A program made the position numbers and the translations under genes. From Ornithinibacter sp. (GTDB lineage Bacteria; Actinomycetota; Actinomycetes; Actinomycetales; Dermatophilaceae), in contig JAQSWG010000012.1 in NCBI GenBank assembly GCA_029266735.1, positions 1 through 53,422 of the forward strand: 53,422 bases of DNA, read 5' to 3'. The notes under the pieces were generated by a model. The model saw only the letters and a program-made list of their open reading frames with translations, ran no database searches and was not told where the DNA came from. This document shows positions 35,697 to 42,684 of the stretch, one piece after another; position 1 is the stretch's first letter, and each line of letters opens with the position of its first letter.

Positions 35697-37429
35697 TGCT
35701 CTACCGCCTCACCCGCACCTACCTCGCGCCGTATGCCGTGCCCCTCACCGTCCTCCTGGTCCTCCAGCTCGTCGCGACGCTCGCCTCGCTGTACCTGCCC
35801 AGTCTCAACGGGCGGATCATCGACGAGGGCGTGGCCGTGGGAGACACGGCGTTCATCATCCGAGCCGGCGCCGTCATGCTCGTCGTGTCCCTCGTGCAGG
35901 TCGCGGCGACCATCGCCGCCACCCGGATCGGCGCACAGACCTCGGCCTCCCTCGGGCGCGACGTGCGGTCCTCCGTCTTCCGCCGAGTCGGCCAGTTCTC
36001 TGCCCAGGAGCTCTCCCGGTTCGGTGCCCCGACGCTCATCAGCCGGAGCACCAACGACGTGACCCAGGTCCAGCAGGTGACCTACATGTTCCTCGCCATG
36101 ATGGTCTCCGCGCCGTTGATGATGGTCGGGGGCATCTTCATGGCGGTGCGCGAGGACGCCGGTCTCTCCTGGCTCGTCGCCGTCGCGGTGCCGGCGCTCG
36201 CCGTCGCGGTCGGGCTCATCATCGTCCGGATGGTCCCGCACTTCCGGGCCATGCAGAAGTCCGTCGACTCGGTGAACCGCATCCTGCGAGAGCAGATCAC
36301 GGGCGTGCGGGTCGTGCGCGCCTTCGTCCGCGAGGACGTCGAGCGGGAGAGGTTCGCCGTCGCGAACCGCACCTACACCGGCACGGCTCTCGCCGTCGGG
36401 AAGCTCATGGCCCTGGCCTTCCCGGTGGTCACGGTGATCTTCAACGCCTCCACGGTGGCGGTTCTCTGGTTCGGTGCGCTCCGGATCGAGGACGGCGACA
36501 TGCAGATCGGCGCGCTCACGGCGTTCATGGCGTACCTCATCCAGATCCTCATGTCGGTGATGATGGCCACCTTCATGTCGATGATGATCCCGAGGGCGAG
36601 CGTCTCGGCCGGGCGCATCCAGGAGGTGCTCGGCACGGAGTCCTCGGTCCACGCTCCCACCGACCCCGTCGCCATCCCTCGCGGGCCCGTCTCCGTCGAG
36701 CTGCGCGGCGTCACCTTCGCGTACCCCGGCGCCGAGGCGCCGGTCCTGCGCGAGGTGTCACTGCACGCCGAGCCGGGGACGACGACGGCCGTCGTGGGGT
36801 CGACCGGTGCGGGGAAGACCACGCTGCTCGGGCTCGTGCCACGCCTGCACGACGTGACGTCCGGGCAGGTGCTCGTCGGTGGCGTCGACGTCCGCGACGC
36901 CGACCCCGAGGACCTGTGGGCGCACATCGGCCTCGTCCCCCAACGCCCTTACCTCTTCAGTGGGACGGTCGCCTCGAACCTGCGCTACGGCGACCCGGAT
37001 GCCACCGACGACGAGCTGTGGGAGGCACTGCGGGTCGCGCAGGCCGAGGACTTCGTCCGCGCGATGCCGCAGGGTCTGGAGTCGCCGATCGCCCAAGGGG
37101 GAACGAACGTGAGCGGCGGTCAGCGCCAGCGGCTCGCCATTGCCCGGGCCCTCGTCAGCAAGGCGGGCGTCTACCTCTTCGACGATGCGTTCTCGGCCCT
37201 GGACGTCGCCACGGACGCCCGACTGCGCGCCGCCCTGCGACCCGTGACCCGCAACGCGGCTGTCCTCGTCGTCGCCCAACGGGTGTCGACGATCATCCAC
37301 GCCGACCAGATCGTCGTCCTCGACGGCGGCGTCGTCGTGGGGAGCGGGACCCACCAGCAGCTCCTCGACACGTGCCCCACCTATGTCGAGATCGTCGAGA
37401 GCCAGCAGGCGATGGAGGAGGCGGCATGA
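35696..37429 (+). CDS. ABC exporter subunit with degenerate catalytic site
   Basis: A 577-residue half-transporter with six membrane helices (about 15-300) and a nucleotide-binding domain (about 335-570). Walker A GSTGAGKTT and signature NVSGGQRQR are intact, but the residue after Walker B is Asp (YLFDDAFSALD) instead of the catalytic Glu, and the H-switch is Gln (VVAQRVSTI). These two changes mark the degenerate-site half of heterodimeric exporters such as TM287/288 or BmrCD. ATG 35696 has GGAGG upstream. The stop overlaps the partner gene (ATGA). Confidence 0.93.
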   Translation: MLYRLTRTYLAPYAVPLTVLLVLQLVATLASLYLPSLNGRIIDEGVAVGDTAFIIRAGAVMLVVSLVQVAATIAATRIGAQTSASLGRDVRSSVFRRVGQFSAQELSRFGAPTLISRSTNDVTQVQQVTYMFLAMMVSAPLMMVGGIFMAVREDAGLSWLVAVAVPALAVAVGLIIVRMVPHFRAMQKSVDSVNRILREQITGVRVVRAFVREDVERERFAVANRTYTGTALAVGKLMALAFPVVTVIFNASTVAVLWFGALRIEDGDMQIGALTAFMAYLIQILMSVMMATFMSMMIPRASVSAGRIQEVLGTESSVHAPTDPVAIPRGPVSVELRGVTFAYPGAEAPVLREVSLHAEPGTTTAVVGSTGAGKTTLLGLVPRLHDVTSGQVLVGGVDVRDADPEDLWAHIGLVPQRPYLFSGTVASNLRYGDPDATDDELWEALRVAQAEDFVRAMPQGLESPIAQGGTNVSGGQRQRLAIARALVSKAGVYLFDDAFSALDVATDARLRAALRPVTRNAAVLVVAQRVSTIIHADQIVVLDGGVVVGSGTHQQLLDTCPTYVEIVESQQAMEEAA

Positions 37430-39459
37430 GCGAGCTCAAGACCGCCGAGGAGAAGGCCGCCGAGGAGCGACGGGGGCCGGCCGCCGTCCGCCGGGGCGGG
37501 CCGCCCCACGCCACCATCGGGATGCCGACGGAGAAGTCGCAGGACTTCGTCCCGTCCGCGAAGCGCGTGCTCCGCCTCATGGGTCCCGAGCGCGTCGTCG
37601 TGTGGGCCGTCGTGGCCCTGGCGGTCGGCAGCGTGCTCCTCAACGCCGTCGGCCCCAAGATCCTCGGCACGGCGACGGACATCGTCTTCGCCGGGGTCTT
37701 CGGCAGCCAGATCCCCCCCGGCGTCACCCAGGAGCAGGCAGCCCAGGACCTGCGTGCCCGCGGCGAGGACCAGGTCGCCGACATGCTGGCGGTGATGGAC
37801 TACGTGGTCCCCGGCCAGGGCATCGACTTCTCCGCCCTCGGAAGGGTCCTGCTCATCGTGCTCGGGATCTACCTCGTGGCCGCCCTGCTGCAGCTGTTCC
37901 AGGGCCGCCTGCTCACCGGCGCCGTGAACCGGACGATCTTCCGGCTCCGCCGGGACGTCGAGGACAAGCTCAACCGGCTCCCGCTCCCGTACTTCGACGG
38001 GCAGCCGCGCGGTGAGCTGCTCAGCCGGGTCACCAACGACATCGACAACGTCGCCCAGAGCCTCCAACAGACGCTGAGCCAGCTCCTCACCTCGCTCCTC
38101 ACCGTCGTCGCGATGGTGTCGATGATGGTGTGGATCTCGCCCCTGCTCGCGGTCATCGCCCTTGTGACGATCCCCGTGACGATGGCGGTCACCCGCGCGA
38201 TCGGCAAGCGCAGCCAGAGTCACTTCGTCCAGCAGTGGAAGAGCACGGGCGAGGTGAACGGCGTCGTCGAGGAGACCTTCACGGGGCACGAGCTCGTCAA
38301 GGTCTTCGGCCGTCAGGCCGAAGCCGACCGTGAGTTCGCGGTCCGCAACGACGCCCTCCACCACGCGAGCTTCCGGGCCCAGTTCATCAGCGGCAGCATC
38401 ATGCCGACGATGATGTTCATCGGGAACCTCAACTACGTGGTGATCGCCGTCATCGGTGGGCTGCGCGTCTCGACCGGCGCGATGAGCCTCGGTGACGTCC
38501 AGGCCTTCATCCAGTACTCCCGTCAGTTCACCCAGCCGCTGACCCAGGTGGCCTCGATGGCCAACCTCATGCAGAGCGGGGTCGCCTCCGCCGAACGGGT
38601 CTTCGCGATCCTTGACGCCCCCGAGCAGGATCCGGACACCGCCTCGGCGGTCGCCGTCGGAGGCACCCGTGGGCGGGTGGCGTTCGAGGACGTCTCGTTC
38701 TCGTACCGCGCCGACACCCCGCTCATCGAGCACCTCGACCTCGTCGTCGAGCCCGGCCAGACCGTGGCGATCGTCGGACCGACCGGCGCCGGCAAGACGA
38801 CGCTGGTCAACCTCATCCTGCGGTTCTACGAGCTGGACGGTGGACGGATCACCCTCGACGGCGTCGACATCACCGACCTGACCCGGCACGACCTGCGCTC
38901 GCGGATCGGCATGGTCCTCCAGGACACCTGGCTCTTCGGCGGAACCATCCGCGAGAACATCGCGTACGGCCGACCGGACGCCACGGACGAGGACGTGCTC
39001 GAGGCGGCCCGCGCGACCTACGTCGACCGGTTCGTCCATGCCCTCCCCGACGGCTACGAGACCGTGCTCAATGCGGAGGCGGACAACATCAGCGCCGGTG
39101 AGCGGCAGCTCATCACGATTGCCCGCGCCTTCCTCGCCGCGCCGTCGCTGCTCATCCTCGACGAGGCCACGTCGTCGGTCGACACCCGCACCGAGCTGCT
39201 CGTCCAGCACGCCATGTCGGCACTGCGCTCCGACCGCACGAGCTTCGTCATCGCTCACCGCCTCTCGACCATCCGGGATGCCGATGTCATCCTCGTCATG
39301 GAGGAGGGTCGGATCGTCGAGCGCGGGTCGCACGCCGAGCTGCTCGCCGCGGGAGGCCCGTTCGCCGCCTTGTACGCAGCGCAGTTCGCCGGCGCCGCGA
39401 CCGACCTCGACGAGATCCCTGCCGGGCAGGCAGAACTGGCGCGTCCGCTCGGACGGTGA
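37426..39459 (+). CDS. ABC exporter subunit with catalytic site (partner of 35696)
   Basis: A 677-residue half-transporter. A hydrophilic N-terminal tail (1-45) with KTAEEKAAEERR precedes six helices; an insert of about 50 residues lies between the first two helices. The NBD (about 430-650) has Walker A GPTGAGKTT, Walker B ILDEATSSVD with the catalytic Glu, and H-switch IAHRLSTI. The signature is altered to NISAGERQ. In heterodimers this altered signature pairs with the partner's degenerate site, so the pair has one active and one weak ATP site. Multidrug or lipid export is likely; the substrate is unknown. Confidence 0.93.
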   Translation: MSELKTAEEKAAEERRGPAAVRRGGPPHATIGMPTEKSQDFVPSAKRVLRLMGPERVVVWAVVALAVGSVLLNAVGPKILGTATDIVFAGVFGSQIPPGVTQEQAAQDLRARGEDQVADMLAVMDYVVPGQGIDFSALGRVLLIVLGIYLVAALLQLFQGRLLTGAVNRTIFRLRRDVEDKLNRLPLPYFDGQPRGELLSRVTNDIDNVAQSLQQTLSQLLTSLLTVVAMVSMMVWISPLLAVIALVTIPVTMAVTRAIGKRSQSHFVQQWKSTGEVNGVVEETFTGHELVKVFGRQAEADREFAVRNDALHHASFRAQFISGSIMPTMMFIGNLNYVVIAVIGGLRVSTGAMSLGDVQAFIQYSRQFTQPLTQVASMANLMQSGVASAERVFAILDAPEQDPDTASAVAVGGTRGRVAFEDVSFSYRADTPLIEHLDLVVEPGQTVAIVGPTGAGKTTLVNLILRFYELDGGRITLDGVDITDLTRHDLRSRIGMVLQDTWLFGGTIRENIAYGRPDATDEDVLEAARATYVDRFVHALPDGYETVLNAEADNISAGERQLITIARAFLAAPSLLILDEATSSVDTRTELLVQHAMSALRSDRTSFVIAHRLSTIRDADVILVMEEGRIVERGSHAELLAAGGPFAALYAAQFAGAATDLDEIPAGQAELARPLGR

Positions 39460-39491
39460 TGGATCCAGTGCTCCGTCAGCGTGACCGCCAC

Positions 39492-39509
39492 CACCACCGG
39501 GCGGTGGTG
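39492..39509 (+). terminator. Hairpin after the ABC operon
   Basis: CACCACC (39492-39498) and GGTGGTG (39503-39509) pair around GGGC; an overlapping pairing ACCGCC (39484-39489) with GGCGGT (39500-39505) is also possible. Confidence 0.5.
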
Positions 39510-39550
39510 CCCTCGACGCGGAGGGTGGACGTGTTGGCCGGGTTGCGCGC

Positions 39551-40252
39551 ATGGGTGGGATGACGACCGTCGGCGACCTCCCGGCATACCGGGCGGTGCC
39601 CGACGGGGAGGGTCCGTGGCCCGGCATGGTGCTCGTGCACGAGGCGTTCGGCATCGACGCCGTCATGCGCCGGGCCGCGGACCGCGTCGCGGCGATGGGG
39701 TACCTCGTCCTCGCGCCGGACCTGCTGTACCGCGGTCGCCGCACCGCCTGTCTCCTGCGCACCTTCCGTGCCCTGCGGAGGGGCCGCGGCCAGGCGTTCG
39801 ACGACATTGCAGCGGCCAGGGCCGCGGTGGTGGCAGACCCTTCCTGCTCCGGCGCGGTGGGTGTCATCGGCTTCTGCCTCGGCGGAGGCTTCGCACTCGT
39901 GCTCGCTGGTCGGCCGGGTTGGGACGTGTCCGTGGTCAACTACGGCGCCCTTCCCGACGACCCGTCCGCACTCGACGGAGCCTGTCCCGTGGTCGCCAGC
40001 TATGGCGGTCGGGACCGCTACCTCTCCGGAGCCGCGGAGAAGCTGGAGAGCGCCTTGCGGGACAGGGGTGTCCCGCACGATGTCAGGGAGTACCCCGGCG
40101 CGGGGCACTCCTTCCTCAACGACGAGGACAACCAGCCCTGGTACGTGGCGCCGGTGAGCAGGGTCGTCCTGCACGCTGGCCCGGAGCCGGCCTCAGCGGA
40201 GGACGCCTGGGGTCGCATCGAGGTCTTCCTCGAGACCCATCTCCGGCGGTGA
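39551..40252 (+). CDS. Dienelactone hydrolase family protein
   Basis: A 233-residue alpha/beta hydrolase of the DLH family. The nucleophile is C109 in GFCLGGG, and D155 (YGGRDRY) and H186 (GAGHSFL) complete the Cys-Asp-His triad. E31 in LVHEAFG fits the conserved glutamate of dienelactone hydrolase. These enzymes open enol lactones in chloroaromatic breakdown, but most genomic copies have unknown substrates. The start is either ATG 39551 or ATG 39560; neither has a good ribosome binding site. It converges with the DODA-type gene. Confidence 0.88.
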   Translation: MGGMTTVGDLPAYRAVPDGEGPWPGMVLVHEAFGIDAVMRRAADRVAAMGYLVLAPDLLYRGRRTACLLRTFRALRRGRGQAFDDIAAARAAVVADPSCSGAVGVIGFCLGGGFALVLAGRPGWDVSVVNYGALPDDPSALDGACPVVASYGGRDRYLSGAAEKLESALRDRGVPHDVREYPGAGHSFLNDEDNQPWYVAPVSRVVLHAGPEPASAEDAWGRIEVFLETHLRR

Positions 40253-40255
40253 CCA

Positions 40256-40276
40256 GGGGTCGGGAGGCCCGAACCC
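40256..40276. terminator. Bidirectional hairpin between convergent genes
   Basis: GGGGTCGGG (40256-40264) pairs with CCCGAACCCC (40268-40276 region) with one bulged base, in the 29-bp gap between convergent genes. Confidence 0.55.
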
Positions 40277-40281
40277 CGGCG

Positions 40282-41085
40282 TCAGGCGAACTGCCAGGAG
40301 CGCTTGCTCAGGCCGTACCAGAAGCCGTCGATGACGCTGTCCGCGTGGACACCGCCGGAGGCGGAGGCCGCGCCGAGGGACACGAAGAGCGGCGCCCAGT
40401 GCTCCGTGCGTGGGTGGGCCTCGCGGGCGGCGGGGGCCTTGGCGAGGAAGTCGAGCACCACGTCGACGTCACCCCCGCCGACCGCCTCGGCTGCCCAGTG
40501 GTCGAACTCGGCCGAGGGCGTCGGCGGCGGCGCGTCGGAGGGCGCACCGGGGTTGAACCAGCGCAGGTTGTGCGTCGTGAACCCGGACCCCACGATGAGC
40601 ACGCCCTCGTCGCGGAGTGGGGCCAGCCGCTCGCCCAACGCGAACAGCCGGTGCGGGTCGAGGGTCGGCATCGACAGCTGGAGCACGGGGACGTCGGCCT
40701 CCGGGAACATCTCCTTGAGCGGCACGTAGGCCCCGTGGTCGAGCCCGCGAGCCGGGTCCTGGTGCAGGGTCTCGCCCGCCCCGGAGAGCAGTCCGGCGAC
40801 CGATCGCGCGAGCTCCGGGGCGCCGGGAGCGTCGTACGTCACCTCGTAGTAGCGCTGCGGGAAGCCCCAGAAGTCGTAGTACAGCGGCACGTCCCCTGTC
40901 GTGGCGGAGACGGCCATCGGGGCGAGCTCCCAGTGCGCGGAGACGATGAGCACCGAGCTGGGGCGGCTGAGCGAGCCGGACCACCCGGAGAGCTCGGAGG
41001 TCCACGTCGCGTCGTCGGCGAGCGGTGGGGCACCGTGGCTCAGGTAGAGGACGGGCTGCCGGGTCGGCGTGGCGGTGCTGGACAT
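40282..41085 (-). CDS. DODA-type extradiol aromatic ring-opening dioxygenase
   Basis: A 267-residue class III extradiol dioxygenase of the YgiD/DODA family. Predicted metal ligands are H17 (LYLSHGAPP), H51 (VSAHWE) and H229 (TEHWAPLF), matching E. coli YgiD, and H117 in LDHGAYVPL is conserved in the active site. E. coli YgiD opens 4,5-DOPA; natural substrates in actinobacteria are unclear. ATG 41085 follows GGGAG; an in-frame ATG at 41115 lacks one. The upstream 95 bp is relatively AT-rich and probably holds its promoter and operator. The adjacent dienelactone hydrolase might act in the same aromatic pathway. Confidence 0.9.
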   Translation of the reverse strand: MSSTATPTRQPVLYLSHGAPPLADDATWTSELSGWSGSLSRPSSVLIVSAHWELAPMAVSATTGDVPLYYDFWGFPQRYYEVTYDAPGAPELARSVAGLLSGAGETLHQDPARGLDHGAYVPLKEMFPEADVPVLQLSMPTLDPHRLFALGERLAPLRDEGVLIVGSGFTTHNLRWFNPGAPSDAPPPTPSAEFDHWAAEAVGGGDVDVVLDFLAKAPAAREAHPRTEHWAPLFVSLGAASASGGVHADSVIDGFWYGLSKRSWQFA

Positions 41086-41181
41086 CGGGTCTCCCTCGCG
41101 CATGTAGTACAACATTCAACCAGATGAGCCGCTGCATATTCCGCTCGACGCGGGCCCGCCCCCCATGGTCTCCTGAACCCC

Positions 41182-41724
41182 GTGCCGCCCGCCACGAGCC
41201 CTGACCACGAGCCGAGCACGCCGGGCGGTGGCTCGCCGCGGGTCTCGCTCGTCGAGATCACCCCCGACATCGACGACGCCGTCCGCGCGCTCCGGGTGGC
41301 CCCCGGTCAGGAGCACTTCGTCTCCAGCGTGGCCCACTCGTTCGTCGAGGCGGTACAGGCACCTGAGGGCAAGCCCTGGCCCCGCGCCGTGCTGCTCGAC
41401 GACGAGCCCGTCGGCTTCCTCATGATGAGCTGGGACGTCGAGCCGGCCCCCGGCCTCCACGGCCCCTACTTCCTCTGGAAGCTCCTCGTCGACGAGCGCC
41501 GCCAGCGGCAGGGCATCGCCCGGGCCGCCCTCGCCATCGTCTGCCAGGAGGTCCTGGACGACGGCGGACGGGAGCTCCTCACGAGCTGCGTCCCCGGTGA
41601 GGGCTCGCCGCAGCCCTTCTACGAGGGGCTGGGGTTCGTGCCGACCGGTGAGGTCGACGAGGGAGAGGTGGTCCTGCGTCTCGACCTCAGCCGGTTCGGC
41701 ACCGGTGCGACGCCGACGCCGTGA
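41182..41724 (+). CDS. GNAT-family N-acetyltransferase
   Basis: A 180-residue acetyltransferase. The acetyl-CoA pyrophosphate loop is in LWKLLVDERRQRQGIARAAL (the QRQGIA segment), and YEGLGFVPTGE is the usual C-terminal motif B. The family form resembles spermine/spermidine acetyltransferases by the LLVDERRQRQG pattern, but the substrate cannot be told. GTG 41182 has no clear Shine-Dalgarno. Its stop overlaps the start of the AroE-like gene (GTGA). Confidence 0.88.
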   Translation: MPPATSPDHEPSTPGGGSPRVSLVEITPDIDDAVRALRVAPGQEHFVSSVAHSFVEAVQAPEGKPWPRAVLLDDEPVGFLMMSWDVEPAPGLHGPYFLWKLLVDERRQRQGIARAALAIVCQEVLDDGGRELLTSCVPGEGSPQPFYEGLGFVPTGEVDEGEVVLRLDLSRFGTGATPTP

Positions 41725-42569
41725 CCGCCACCTTCCTCGGCATCCACACCGGGTCCTTCTCCTCTCCGGCCGCCGGCAACCCCACCGTCGTCATGGTCGA
41801 GGCCGCCTACCGCCACCACGGCATCGACGCGCGCTACCTCAACTGCGAGGTGGCGCCCGGTGCGCTGCGGGACGCCGTCGGCGGGGCGCGGGCGATGGGC
41901 TGGGCCGGTTTCAACTGCTCCCTCCCACACAAGGTCGCGGTCATCGACCACCTCGACCGCCTCGCGGAGTCGGCCGAGGTGATCGGAGCGGTCAACACCG
42001 TCGTGGCCACCCACGGAGAGCTCGTCGGCCACAACACCGACGGCCAGGGCTTCGTGGAGTCGCTCCGCACCGTCGTCGACCCGGCCGGGCTCGAGGTCGT
42101 CGTCCTGGGAGCGGGTGGTGCGGCCCGGGCGGTCGCCGTCGAGACGGCGCTGGCCGGTGCCGCCCGGGTCACGGTCGTGAACCGGACCGAGCGGCGCGGC
42201 GCCGAGCTCGCCCGGCTCGTCACGGCCGGGACGGGCGTCCCCGCGGCATCGGTCCCCTGGGACCAGCCGTATGCCGTGCCGGCCACGACCGATGTCGTCG
42301 TGCACGCGACGTCGGTGGGCTTCGGCGACGGCGACGCGTTGGTCGCGCTCGAGCTCGACAGCCTGCGGGAGGGTCTCGTGGTCGCCGACGTCGTGGTCTC
42401 GCCACCACGCACCGCGCTCCTGCGTGCCGCCGAGGCGCGCGGTGCGCGGACCCTCGACGGGCTCGGCATGCTCGTGGGCCAGGGCGCCCTCGCGGTGCGG
42501 CACTGGACCGGGATCGATCCGGACCGGGAGGTCATGCGGACCGCCGCCATCGCCGCGCTGAGGATCTGA
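41721..42569 (+). CDS. Shikimate dehydrogenase-like protein (AroE paralogue)
   Basis: A 282-residue AroE-fold enzyme. The catalytic Lys is in SLPHKVAV and the catalytic Asp in GHNTDGQGF; the NADP-binding loop GAGGAARAV is followed by NRTERR, which favours NADPH. The N-terminus, however, reads GIHTGSFSSPAAGN where true AroE has GxPxxHSLSP, so the serines that hold shikimate are not in the usual context. It is probably a shikimate dehydrogenase-like or quinate/shikimate enzyme rather than the main biosynthetic copy. Translationally coupled to the GNAT gene. Confidence 0.85.
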   Translation: MTATFLGIHTGSFSSPAAGNPTVVMVEAAYRHHGIDARYLNCEVAPGALRDAVGGARAMGWAGFNCSLPHKVAVIDHLDRLAESAEVIGAVNTVVATHGELVGHNTDGQGFVESLRTVVDPAGLEVVVLGAGGAARAVAVETALAGAARVTVVNRTERRGAELARLVTAGTGVPAASVPWDQPYAVPATTDVVVHATSVGFGDGDALVALELDSLREGLVVADVVVSPPRTALLRAAEARGARTLDGLGMLVGQGALAVRHWTGIDPDREVMRTAAIAALRI

Positions 42570-42684
42570 GGGGTGGCCGGGTTGCACCAATGAGCCACCC
42601 GGGCGCTACCGTCGTGCGCGTCCCCACGTCGGAGCAGCGACGAATCCGCTGCACGTGGCCGGACGGATCGGACAGGTGCACCCC

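Noticed and set aside
37381-39939. Long minus-strand open frame opposite the second ABC gene
   Set aside because: Antisense shadow of the exporter gene; no ribosome binding site or recognisable domain.
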